This document shows positions 7,941 through 16,223 of a DNA stretch of 64,000 bases, in pieces. How positions within the stretch are numbered: the stretch's first letter is position 1; each line of letters starts with the position of its first letter. Source of the stretch: Luteococcus sp052116585 (lineage in GTDB: Bacteria > Actinomycetota > Actinomycetes > Propionibacteriales > Propionibacteriaceae); the NCBI RefSeq assembly GCF_052116585.1, contig NZ_JBQKKT010000007.1, positions 1-64,000 on the forward strand, given 5' to 3'. Made by a program: the position numbers and the translations under genes. The notes beneath the pieces are model-generated. The model was given only the letters and a program-made list of their open reading frames with translations. It searched no databases and was not told where the DNA came from.

Positions 7941-8006
7941 CCCATGGTCAGCCCCTCACGCCACAGTGGCGCAGCAGCTCGACGCCGATACGGCGCTGGG
8001 TGGCCA

Positions 8007-8027
8007 GCCCCGACGAATGGTCGGGGC
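8007..8027 (-). terminator. terminator after lipoprotein gene
   Basis: GCCCCGAC/GTCGGGGC with loop GAATG is the core of the repeated 39-bp element (8008-8046). On the minus strand it lies 26 bases past the lipoprotein stop codon, the same place its twin occupies behind the DUF1963 gene. Confidence 0.65.
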
Positions 8028-8046
8028 CGCAGTGCTGTCCACGGGG
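8008..8046. repeat. 39-bp direct repeat, copy 2
   Basis: Identical to 6839-6877, in the same orientation, 1169 bp away. It includes the lipoprotein terminator stem plus 18 bp of flanking sequence. Confidence 0.9.
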
Positions 8047-8052
8047 CATGGA

Positions 8053-8319
8053 TCAGTTGTCATCCGTGTCGTCGGCATCGGACTGTCCGTCATCGCCGCG
8101 GTCATCATCCCCGTCGTCATTCGAGTTCGTGGAGTCCTCGTCATTGGAGGCCCCCTTCGAATCGTCCTTGTGATCATCGCGGTCAGCGTCGTCCTGGCCC
8201 GCCACGGTGGCGACCGGAGCCTCGGGCTCGTTCTCGTCGACGGTCGCGGTGTCATTGCAGGCGGTCAGCCCCAAGGACAGGATGCACAGCAGCGTGGCGA
8301 ACAGGCGTCGAGTGGTCAT
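8053..8319 (-). CDS. small acidic secreted lipoprotein
   Basis: 88 aa. An Arg-containing n-region and a hydrophobic stretch end in the lipobox LTAC, with the lipidated Cys at residue 21. The mature part is short, disordered and extremely acidic (runs of Asp, Glu, Asn, Ser), which could bind cations or act as a spacer; no domain is recognised. The ATG at 8317-8319 is preceded by AAAGGAGAG. It follows poxB by 46 bp on the same strand and ends at a terminator, so it is probably co-transcribed. A longer reading starting upstream would run into poxB and lacks a ribosome site. Confidence 0.8.
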   Translation of the reverse strand: MTTRRLFATLLCILSLGLTACNDTATVDENEPEAPVATVAGQDDADRDDHKDDSKGASNDEDSTNSNDDGDDDRGDDGQSDADDTDDN

Positions 8320-8365
8320 GGTCTCTCCTTTGATCGGTCGATTGGGTCGTTCACCGTCTGGGGGG

Positions 8366-10108
8366 TCAGCGGCGCGGGATGTTGCGCAGGTTTGAGCGGG
8401 CCATGCTGACCACCTCGCCCGCCCCGTCATTGAAGACCGTTCGGCTCATGGCGGTGGCGAACCCGAAGACCTGGTCCAGGGTGACCTCGGGCGGGATGGA
8501 CAGGGCATTCGGGTCGGTGACCACCTCCACCAAGGCCGGGCCCGGATGGTCCAGCGCCTCCCGATAGGCCTTCTCCAGGTCCTTGCCTTCCTCCACGCGG
8601 ATGCCCTTGATGCCGATGGCCTGCGCCACCGCCGCGTAGTTTGCGTCGGGCACCTCCGTGCCGCTGGCAGGCAGACCCTCCACCAGCATCTCCAGCTTCA
8701 CCATGCCCAGCGTCGAGTTGTTGAAGCAGACCACCGTCACCGGCAGCTGGTAGGTGGCAATGGTGAGCAGCTCCCCCAGCAGCATGGACAGCCCGCCGTC
8801 GCCGCTGACGCTGATCACCTGGCGCTGCGGGTAGGCGAACTGGGCGCCGATCGCGTGCGGCAGGGCATTGGCCATGGAGCCGTGCAGGAAGGAGCCGATC
8901 AGCCGGCGACGACCATTGGGCGTCACGTAGCGGGCCGTCCAGACATTGCACATGCCGGTGTCGGCGGTGAAGACCGCGTCGTCGCTGGCCACGTCGTCGA
9001 GCACGGCCATGGCGTACTCGGGATGGATCGGCGAGAGCTTCTTCGCATTGCGGGTGTAGGCATTGGTGCCCTTCTCCACAATGCGCTTGTGCTTCTTGAG
9101 CATCTCCTTGAGGAACTTGTCCTTGCGCTTCGGCTGCACCAGCGGGAGCAGCATCTGCAGCGTCGGGAGCACCTCACCGTGCACGGCGATGTCCACATTG
9201 GTGCGTCGCCCCAGCTTCTGGGCCGCGACGTCCACCTGCGCGGTGCGGGTGTTGGGCAGGAACTGGTCATAGGGGAAGTCCGTGCCCAGCAGCACCAGGA
9301 GATCGGCGTCCTCGATCCCCTGAGCCGCGGCGCCATAGCCCAACAGGCCGGTCATGCCCACGTCGTAGGGATTGTCGTACTGGATGAAGTCCTTGCCGCG
9401 CAGGGTGTGGCCCACCGGCGCATTGATCCGCCCGGCGAGCTCGATGACCTCGTCATGGGCCCCCTGGACGCCAATGCCGCAGAAGATCGCCACCTTCTCC
9501 GCCTGGTTGATGGCATCGGCCAGTTGCTGCACCATCTGCGGTTGCGGCTGCACCTGGCCCAGCACCACCGGGGTGTGGAGCGGAACATCGGCCGTGACCT
9601 CCTCGTCGGTCAGGTCGCCGGGGACGGTGACGACGCTGACGCCCTTGAGCGCAACAGCATGCTGGATGGCGGTCTCCACCACGCGCGGGCTCTGCGCCGG
9701 GGCGCTGATCATCTCCGCGTAGACGCTGCACTCGTCGAAGAGCTTCTCCGGGTGCGTGGCCTGGAAGAAGGAGACGCCGATCTGCGTCGTGGGGATGTGC
9801 GACGCGATCGCCAGCACCGGGGCACCGGAGCGGTTGGCGTCGTAGAGCCCATTGATCAGGTGCAGATTGCCCGGCCCGCACGAGCCAGCGCACACGGCCA
9901 GCTCACCGGTCAGCTGCGCGTCGGCCGCCGCCGCGAAGGCAGCCGCCTCCTCGTGCCGCACGTGGATCCAGTCGATGCCACCCGTCGCGGCACCCCCGGT
10001 GCGCCGCACCGCGTCGACGATCGGATTCAACGAGTCGCCCACAATTCCGTAGATGCGCCGCACTCCTGCGGCCTGGAGCTGCTCGACGATCTGGTCCGCG
10101 ACCTTCAT
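8366..10108 (-). CDS. poxB: pyruvate dehydrogenase (quinone) / pyruvate oxidase
   Basis: 580 aa, the usual length for PoxB. It is a ThDP- and FAD-dependent peripheral membrane enzyme that decarboxylates pyruvate to acetate and passes electrons to the quinone pool. The N-terminal ThDP domain contains RRIYGIVGDSLNPIV and the catalytic-Glu segment RHEEAAAFAA. The C-terminal cofactor motif runs SGDGGLSMLLGELLT to CFNNSTLG. The ATG at 10106-10108 is preceded by AAAGGA; a longer in-frame start at 10195 is not supported. It is divergent from the amidohydrolase gene and probably heads a unit with the lipoprotein. Confidence 0.92.
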   Translation of the reverse strand: MKVADQIVEQLQAAGVRRIYGIVGDSLNPIVDAVRRTGGAATGGIDWIHVRHEEAAAFAAAADAQLTGELAVCAGSCGPGNLHLINGLYDANRSGAPVLAIASHIPTTQIGVSFFQATHPEKLFDECSVYAEMISAPAQSPRVVETAIQHAVALKGVSVVTVPGDLTDEEVTADVPLHTPVVLGQVQPQPQMVQQLADAINQAEKVAIFCGIGVQGAHDEVIELAGRINAPVGHTLRGKDFIQYDNPYDVGMTGLLGYGAAAQGIEDADLLVLLGTDFPYDQFLPNTRTAQVDVAAQKLGRRTNVDIAVHGEVLPTLQMLLPLVQPKRKDKFLKEMLKKHKRIVEKGTNAYTRNAKKLSPIHPEYAMAVLDDVASDDAVFTADTGMCNVWTARYVTPNGRRRLIGSFLHGSMANALPHAIGAQFAYPQRQVISVSGDGGLSMLLGELLTIATYQLPVTVVCFNNSTLGMVKLEMLVEGLPASGTEVPDANYAAVAQAIGIKGIRVEEGKDLEKAYREALDHPGPALVEVVTDPNALSIPPEVTLDQVFGFATAMSRTVFNDGAGEVVSMARSNLRNIPRR

Positions 10109-10269
10109 GGATGATCCTTTCCCGTGCACCTGGTCCACTTGCGCCTGCCCTTCCACGCTAGGCAGCACCCGCATCCGGATCGAGGAATTCAGCACTGGGC
10201 CAAATCGGACGCAGGAAACGCCACTCCGGTTCGGGGTCTAGCGTCATGTGCATCACGAAAGGAGCCACC

Positions 10270-11460
10270 ATGGCCGACCTACCCCAGCTTCCCTATGACT
10301 GGCAGGAGCCGCTGTACAAGCACCTCCACCAGCATCCGGAGCTCTCCATGGAGGAGCACGAGACCCGCGCCGAGATCGCCCGACGCCTGAGCGAGTTCGG
10401 CTACGAGGTGCAGGAGATCGGAGGGGGCGTCGTGGGCGTCCTCACCAATGGCGACGGGGCCACGGTCTTGACCCGCGCCGACTTCGACGCCCTGCCCGTG
10501 GCCGAGACCACCGGCCTTCCCTACAGCTCGACGGTTGACGGCGTCATGCACGCCTGCGGGCACGACATGCACGTCACCTGCGCGCTGGGCGCCGCTCAGG
10601 CCATGGCCGAGACCAAGGATTCCTGGCAAGGCACCTACCTGGCCCTCTTCCAGCCCGGCGAGGAGATCGCCGCCGGCGCCCGCTCGATGGTTGATGACGG
10701 GCTGGTCAACAAGGTCCCCAGGCCCGACGTCTGCCTCTCCCAGCATGTGCTGGGCGGCCTGTCCGGCACCGTCTCCACTTCGCCGGGCGCCGTGCTCTCC
10801 GCCGGCGACAGCATCAAGGTCACCATCCATGGCAAGGGATCGCACGGGTCCATGCCGCATCTGGGCGTCGACCCGGTGGTGATCGCCGCCAGCATCGTCG
10901 TGCGCCTGCAAAGCATCGTGAGCCGCGTCATCGCCCCCGGCGACTTCGGCGTCGTGACCGTGGGCAGCATCCAGGCCGGCAGCAAGTCCAACATCATCCC
11001 GGACAGCGCCACCCTGCTGCTCAACGTGCGCACCTACGACGACGCGGTCCGCACCAAGGTGCTGGAGGCCATCGAGCGCATCGTGCGTGGCGAGTGCGAG
11101 GCCGGCGGCACGCCTCAGGAGCCCGACTTCGAGTACTACGACCGCTTCCCGCTGACGCTGAACGACGAAGCTACGACGGCACGCGTCACCGAGGCCTTCC
11201 GCGCCCACTTCGGCGAGGACAAGGTGACCCACATGGCGCCGGTCCCGGCCAGCGAAGACTTCAGCATCATCCCCGACGCCTTCGGCGTTCCCTACAGCTA
11301 CTGGGGACTCGGCGGCTTCGAGGAAGGCGCCACCCCGGTGGGCAACCACAACCCCAAGTTCGCCCCCGCCATCCACCCCACCATCGAGACGGGCACCGCC
11401 GCGCTGGCGTCGGCCGTCCTCGCCTGGCTGGGCACCACCCCCGAGAGTGAGAACCGATGA
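10270..11460 (+). CDS. M20 family metallo-amidohydrolase
   Basis: 396 aa. Members of this M20D group hydrolyse N-acyl amino acids, hippurate-like amides or IAA-amino-acid conjugates in the cytosol. Metal-binding and catalytic motifs are visible: ADFDALPVAETTGLPY, HACGHDMH, and PGEEIAAGARSM with its catalytic Glu. A dimerisation insert (KVTIHGKGSHGSMPH) and the late metal ligand region (PASEDFS) follow. The ATG at 10270 has AAAGGAG upstream. The stop overlaps the next gene by ATGA, coupling it to an MFS transporter, which suggests the pair handles a substrate or product together. Confidence 0.88.
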   Translation: MADLPQLPYDWQEPLYKHLHQHPELSMEEHETRAEIARRLSEFGYEVQEIGGGVVGVLTNGDGATVLTRADFDALPVAETTGLPYSSTVDGVMHACGHDMHVTCALGAAQAMAETKDSWQGTYLALFQPGEEIAAGARSMVDDGLVNKVPRPDVCLSQHVLGGLSGTVSTSPGAVLSAGDSIKVTIHGKGSHGSMPHLGVDPVVIAASIVVRLQSIVSRVIAPGDFGVVTVGSIQAGSKSNIIPDSATLLLNVRTYDDAVRTKVLEAIERIVRGECEAGGTPQEPDFEYYDRFPLTLNDEATTARVTEAFRAHFGEDKVTHMAPVPASEDFSIIPDAFGVPYSYWGLGGFEEGATPVGNHNPKFAPAIHPTIETGTAALASAVLAWLGTTPESENR

Positions 11461-12959
11461 GCACCACCACCGCCCCCGCATCCCAGGGCTTCCGTGGCAA
11501 CGAGAAGCTGCTGTGGGGCATCGTCCTGGGTGTCACCACCTTCTGGCTGTTCGCGGGCACCACCGGCACGGTGGCCCGCAACATGCTGCAGGAGATCAAC
11601 GGCCCCACCGCCACCCCCGGTGAGTGGGCCAATCCCTACATCTCGGTCAACCAGATGAACCTGGCGGTCTCCATCACCGCCCTGTTCAGCGGTCTGTTCA
11701 TCGTGCTCGCCGGCGGTCTGGCCGACAAGCTCGGCCGCGTGAAGGTGGCCATCACCGGCAATGTGCTGGGTCTGGTGGGTTCGCTACTGGTGGTGCTGGC
11801 CAGCGGATCGCTGGCGCTGCCCCTGATGCTGACCGGCCGCGCGATCCAGGGCTTGTCCGCGGCGTGCATCATGCCGTCGACGATGGCCCTGCTGAAGGCC
11901 TACTGGGACGGCCCCGAGCGGCAGCGCGCCGTCTCCATGTGGTCCATCGGTTCCTGGGGTGGTTCCGGTCTGGCCGCCATCTTCGGTGGGTTCGTCGCCT
12001 CCAACCTGGGGTGGCGCTACATCTTCTGGGCGTCAATCCTGATCTCGATCATCTCGATCGCCATGATGTGGGGCACCCCGGAGAGCAAGGCCGAGCAGAC
12101 CACCAGCAAGCGCTTCGACATCGTCGGCCTGCTGATCTTCATCGTCACCATCCTCTCGCTGATGATCGTCGTGATCTTCGGCGCCCAGCTCGGCTGGACC
12201 AGCCCCACCACGCTCGGCCTGGCCGCCGTGGCGCTCGTGGGCATGGCGGTCTTCGTCTGGTGGGAGCAGAAGCAGGACAACCCGTTCATGGACTTCGCGC
12301 TGTTCAAGAACAAGACCTTCACCGGCGCCACCATCTCCAACTTCACCATCAACGCCACCATCGGCCTGCTGATCGTCAGCCAGCAGATGCTGCAGCTGGC
12401 CCGCCCGGAGCGCTTCGACCCGTGGCGTGCCGGCCTGCTCACCCTGGGTTATGCAATCACCATCATCGGCTTCATCCGCGTGGGCGAGAAGCTGCTGCAG
12501 AAGTTCGGCCCCCGCAAGCCGATGCTCTGGGGTGCGGCGATCGTGGGCGTGGTCTGCATCCTGCTGGCCATGACGCAGACCTTGGTGGCCACCTACACCG
12601 TGCTGGCCGTGGTCGCCTACGCCCTGTTCGGCCTGGGCCTGGCCTTCTACGCCACGCCGTCCACCGATGCCGCGCTGTCCAACCTGCCGGCCGCCCAGTC
12701 CGGTTCCGGCTCTGGCATCTACAAGATGGCCTCCAGCCTGGGCTCCGCGATCGGCGCCGCCGTCTCGCTGGCCATCTTCACGGCCGTGATGGGCGGCGAT
12801 GTCACCCAGATCGGCGAGGTGGTCCACATGCAGGGCGTCCAGTCCAATGCCGCCATCCGCTCCGCGGGCATGGTGACGATGCTGTTTAACCTGCTGCTGG
12901 TCGTGATCTCGATCATCTCGATCATGGTCACCGTCCCCAAGCAGGACGAGACGAACTGA
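11457..12959 (+). CDS. MFS transporter (DHA2-like)
   Basis: 500 aa with many hydrophobic segments, the size of 14-TM drug:H+ antiporters. The loop 2-3 motif appears as GGLADKLGRVKV. A second signature, AALSNLPAAQSGSGSG, lies near residue 415. Its start ATG overlaps the amidohydrolase stop (ATGA), so it is translationally coupled. It is followed by a strong terminator. A paralogue with extensive identity (for example LLWG, TFWLFAG, SQQMLQLARPERFD) lies 190 bp downstream. The substrate is unknown: it may export the amidohydrolase product or import its substrate. Confidence 0.85.
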   Translation: MSTTTAPASQGFRGNEKLLWGIVLGVTTFWLFAGTTGTVARNMLQEINGPTATPGEWANPYISVNQMNLAVSITALFSGLFIVLAGGLADKLGRVKVAITGNVLGLVGSLLVVLASGSLALPLMLTGRAIQGLSAACIMPSTMALLKAYWDGPERQRAVSMWSIGSWGGSGLAAIFGGFVASNLGWRYIFWASILISIISIAMMWGTPESKAEQTTSKRFDIVGLLIFIVTILSLMIVVIFGAQLGWTSPTTLGLAAVALVGMAVFVWWEQKQDNPFMDFALFKNKTFTGATISNFTINATIGLLIVSQQMLQLARPERFDPWRAGLLTLGYAITIIGFIRVGEKLLQKFGPRKPMLWGAAIVGVVCILLAMTQTLVATYTVLAVVAYALFGLGLAFYATPSTDAALSNLPAAQSGSGSGIYKMASSLGSAIGAAVSLAIFTAVMGGDVTQIGEVVHMQGVQSNAAIRSAGMVTMLFNLLLVVISIISIMVTVPKQDETN

Positions 12960-12987
12960 CGCGGTCTGCTGACCGACGAAGGCTCTG

Positions 12988-13028
12988 GGCGAGGGGCCCC
13001 CGATCACAGGGATCGGGGGCTCCTCGCC
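12988..13028 (+). terminator. intrinsic terminator between MFS paralogues
   Basis: A long GC stem (GGCGAGG, then CCCCCGATC pairing with GATCGGGGG and the closing CCTCGCC) encloses a short ACAG loop, 28 bases past the MFS stop. There is no T run. It separates the amidohydrolase-MFS operon from the downstream paralogue. Confidence 0.7.
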
Positions 13029-13150
13029 ACCTTCGAGGACGCAAATCTCACATCCACAAGGGGCCCCAGGCGGCGCGTCGAGGCGTAGTTTCTGCACATG
13101 GAACGGGTGCATCGCACTTCCGATGGCACTTCCACCCCGAAGGAGCGACG

Positions 13151-14647
13151 ATGACGTCCACCCAGTCCCGGCCCTACCAGGGCACCGAACGGCTCTTGTG
13201 GGGCTCCGTGCTGGGCTTGCTCACCTTCTGGCTCTTCGCCGGCAGCCTGGGCGCCGTCGCGCGCCGGGTGCTGACCGACATCAACGGCCCCTTCGACGAT
13301 GCCGCCGGGACGGGCTGGAGTCACGCGACGGTCACCGTGAGTCAGATGAACATGGCCGTGGCGCTCACGGCCCTGTTCAGCGGCCTGTCCGTCGTGTTGA
13401 TGGGTGGCTTCGCAGACCGCGTGGGGCGGGTCCGGATGGCGCTGATCGGCAATGTGCTGGGCGTATTGGGCTCCTTGTTGGTGGTCTTCGCGACCGGAGC
13501 TGTGGCCTTGCCAATGCTCCTGCTGGGACGAGCAGTCCAGGGCCTGTCCGGCGCCTGCATCATGCCGTCGACGTTGGCCCTGGTGAAGGCCTACTGGGAC
13601 GGACCCGCCCGGCAACGCGCCGTCTCCATGTGGTCCACCTGCACCTTCGGCGGTTCCAGCCTGGCGGCTCTGTTCGGCGGATTCATGGCCTCCAATGTGG
13701 GGTGGCGCTACATCTTCTGGGCCTCCGCAGCGGCGTCGGTGATCTCCTTCCTGATGATCCGTGGCACACCGGAGAGCCGCGCGGAAGACACCGAACGGCA
13801 CCGTTTCGACACCGTCGGGCTCCTGCTCTTCATGGTCACGGTGGTCTGCTTCATGGTGGTGGTGGTCTTCGGGCAGCAGCTCGGCTGGACCAGCCCCACG
13901 AGTCTGGGGCTGCTGGCGGGATCCGTCGTCGGGCTGGTGGCCTTCATCCTGTGGGAGAGGGGGCGTGAGCACCCCTTCATGGACTTCGCGCTCTTCCGCA
14001 ACGTCACGTTCACCGGCGCTGTGCTCAGCAACATGCTGGTGAACATGACCATCGGCATGCTCATCGTCAGCCAGCAGATGCTCCAGCTGGCCCGGCCCGA
14101 ACGGTTCGACGCCTGGCACGCCGGGCTGCTGACCGTCGGATTCGCCGTGGCCGTGATCAGCTGCATCCGTATCGGCGAGAAGCTGCTGCAGCGCTTCGGA
14201 GCGCGCAAGCCCATGATGTGGGGTGCCCTGACGCTGGCAGCCAGCGCCCTGCTGCTGGCCCAGACCGAGGTGCTCATAGACCTGTATGTCTGGTTGGCGG
14301 TGATCTCCTACACACTGTTCGGTCTGGGTCTGGCCCTGTTCGCGACGCCATCCACCGACGCGGCGCTGTCCAATCTGCCGCCCGCCCAGGCTGGCGCAGG
14401 TGCGGGCATCTTCAAGATGGCGTCCAGTCTGGGCAGCGCCCTGGGAGTGGCCGGCTCACTGGCGATCTTCTCGGGCGTGATGGGTGCGGGCGTCGGAACT
14501 GGCCGGATCATCGTGATGCAGGGAATCACCACGAATGCCCAGATCCGCACTGCCGGGATGGCCGCGCTGGGCTTCAATGCGGCGCTGGCCGTGTTGGCGC
14601 TGGTGGCGATTGTGCTGACCATCCCCAAGGGCACGAAGGCAGCCTGA
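13151..14647 (+). CDS. MFS transporter (DHA2-like), paralogue of the upstream gene
   Basis: 498 aa, the same architecture as the product of 11457-12959 and alignable end to end by eye, differing mainly in loops. It has GGFADRVGRVRM in the loop 2-3 position and AALSNLPPAQAGAGAG late in the chain. The ATG at 13151 is preceded by AAGGAGCG. It has its own upstream region behind a terminator, so it may be expressed independently. It ends 24 bases from the convergent HNH gene. It most likely arose by tandem duplication; the substrate is unknown. Confidence 0.85.
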   Translation: MTSTQSRPYQGTERLLWGSVLGLLTFWLFAGSLGAVARRVLTDINGPFDDAAGTGWSHATVTVSQMNMAVALTALFSGLSVVLMGGFADRVGRVRMALIGNVLGVLGSLLVVFATGAVALPMLLLGRAVQGLSGACIMPSTLALVKAYWDGPARQRAVSMWSTCTFGGSSLAALFGGFMASNVGWRYIFWASAAASVISFLMIRGTPESRAEDTERHRFDTVGLLLFMVTVVCFMVVVVFGQQLGWTSPTSLGLLAGSVVGLVAFILWERGREHPFMDFALFRNVTFTGAVLSNMLVNMTIGMLIVSQQMLQLARPERFDAWHAGLLTVGFAVAVISCIRIGEKLLQRFGARKPMMWGALTLAASALLLAQTEVLIDLYVWLAVISYTLFGLGLALFATPSTDAALSNLPPAQAGAGAGIFKMASSLGSALGVAGSLAIFSGVMGAGVGTGRIIVMQGITTNAQIRTAGMAALGFNAALAVLALVAIVLTIPKGTKAA

Positions 14648-14671
14648 TCCACGGGCTGGCAATACGCCTGG

Positions 14672-16105
14672 TCAGCTGACGACGGGCGCAATGGGATTGT
14701 GGATCATCCAGGAGCGCGAGGGCGTGACCAGGTAGGCGAAACCGTCGGGGGAACGCCAGAAGAACATGCCGGGAGACAGCTGTCTGAGCAGCCACCCGCC
14801 GTGCGTCTTGGCCCGGTGCACCGTCCGGGACAGGGGGCCAAGATTGTCCAGCCTGGTGGGTGGTGGGGCCCCATGGGCTTCGAGTTCCTGCGGGGGTGGG
14901 CGCCACGGCTCGGTGTGGTCCAGATCGCACCGTTCGGCAGTCTTCTTCGATCCCGGAAAGACCTCGTAGGGATTGCGGGTTGTGACGAGCTGTCGCATCC
15001 GGGCACTGATCTCGTAGCTGTCCGACGGTGTGGTGCCCGCCGGATCGACCACTGGCTTCACCGTGATCCGGGTGTTCTGCAGCAGCTCGGCCATCCAGCT
15101 GGCCAGCACCGGACCGTGGCGTTCCATGCGCGCCAGGCCGTCCAGCTCCGCGACCGTGTTCTCCTCCACGTGCACGACCACGGTGGCCCGGGGAAGCAGC
15201 AGTTCGGGATCGACGGTGACCGCGCCACAGGTGTGGCCGCGCATCCCGCGGGCGGGACATCCGTCATCCGACGGCCCGTCCTCCAGCGGGAGCTCCGGAT
15301 CATCGGCCGGATCCAGCAGGCTGGCCTGCAGGAGGTCCAGAGCCCGAGCCGGGTTCGCACAGATTCCCAGTGCCGTCGATCGGCGAACGTCTCGCGAGTC
15401 CTCGCAGCCGCCCTGGGCGAGGATCGCTGCCATCCGGTCCAGTTGCGCGTCAAGGAAGATCCCGTCGGCGGCACTGACCACTGCGGCCACCTGGGTGATG
15501 CCGTGGCCGGACCCGCCGATCCACACGCCGCGGGCCGCCTGCGCCGCCTGGAATTCATCGTGCGCCTGATCCGCGGGGGTGAGCTCCAGGACCAACCCCT
15601 CCGCGGTCCCCACCAGCCGGTGCGCTGACACGCCACCAACCAGAGGGGCCAACCGACGGTCCACCTCCAGGGCCTGCCGAAACGGCAGGCTGGATGTCTT
15701 GGCCACGATCGTCCGAGCCACGCCGACCCGCAGGAACCCGTCGCACATCTTCTGCCACAGCAGCGGCATTCGGTGCCTCAGCGAGAGGGCATCGCCGATG
15801 AGGCAGTTGGCCGATTCCCGGCTGATGTTCAGGGCCGCCGCAATCTCGAGCGACGCGAACTCAGCCACCTCCGGGGTCCCGTCATCGCCCAGCCGGACCG
15901 CCCCCTCCCCGAACAGGACAGTGGGCGACCCGGCGGGCCGATTCGCGACCGGATCAACAGCGTGAGGATCCACACCATGCATATCGGCACCATGCAGATC
16001 GGCAAAGTGCGCGGCCAACCGGAACTGTTCGGCCTCCGCCTGCCACGCCCGGCGACGTGCGGACAGCATGGCATCGACCGTCTGCGCCGAGGTCAATTCC
16101 TGCAT
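14672..16105 (-). CDS. DUF222/HNH endonuclease domain protein (13E12 family)
   Basis: 477 aa. The N-terminal two thirds are the helical DUF222 region (ISRESANCLIGDALSLRHRMP, RTIVAKTSSLPFRQALEVDRRL). The C-terminus has an HNH nuclease motif: CDLDHTEPW, then LDNLGPLSRTVHRAKTHGGW. These proteins are multicopy in actinobacteria and act on DNA, but their biological role is unknown. The ATG at 16103-16105 has GGGAGGAGG at ideal distance; a TTG at 16126 is less likely. The gene has its own sigma70-like promoter. Confidence 0.88.
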   Translation of the reverse strand: MQELTSAQTVDAMLSARRRAWQAEAEQFRLAAHFADLHGADMHGVDPHAVDPVANRPAGSPTVLFGEGAVRLGDDGTPEVAEFASLEIAAALNISRESANCLIGDALSLRHRMPLLWQKMCDGFLRVGVARTIVAKTSSLPFRQALEVDRRLAPLVGGVSAHRLVGTAEGLVLELTPADQAHDEFQAAQAARGVWIGGSGHGITQVAAVVSAADGIFLDAQLDRMAAILAQGGCEDSRDVRRSTALGICANPARALDLLQASLLDPADDPELPLEDGPSDDGCPARGMRGHTCGAVTVDPELLLPRATVVVHVEENTVAELDGLARMERHGPVLASWMAELLQNTRITVKPVVDPAGTTPSDSYEISARMRQLVTTRNPYEVFPGSKKTAERCDLDHTEPWRPPPQELEAHGAPPPTRLDNLGPLSRTVHRAKTHGGWLLRQLSPGMFFWRSPDGFAYLVTPSRSWMIHNPIAPVVS

Positions 16106-16154
16106 GTCCACGCCTCCTCCCGGCAATGACCCACATCCGTCGAACTACAGTTCT

Positions 16155-16183
16155 ATTGTAGCGCAGCGAAATGCGTGCGACAA
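16155..16183 (-). promoter_or_regulatory. sigma70-type promoter of the DUF222/HNH gene
   Basis: On the minus strand TTGTCG (16178-16183) and TACAAT (16155-16160) are separated by exactly 17 bp, leaving a leader of about 40 nt to the ATG at 16105. CTACA/TGTAG arms (16145-16161) overlap the -10 and could be an operator. Confidence 0.65.
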
Positions 16184-16223
16184 GGTATTTCAGGCAGACT
16201 GTCAAGCCAAAGAAAGACCCCGA

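Noticed and set aside
6839..8046. Insertion sequence flanked by direct repeats
   Set aside because: The repeats are 39 bp with a terminator hairpin, the enclosed gene is DUF1963 and not a transposase, and no inverted ends are seen.
14672..16105. Homing endonuclease or phage terminase reading of the HNH protein
   Set aside because: The DUF222 architecture identifies the chromosomal 13E12-type family; no intron, intein or phage genes are nearby.
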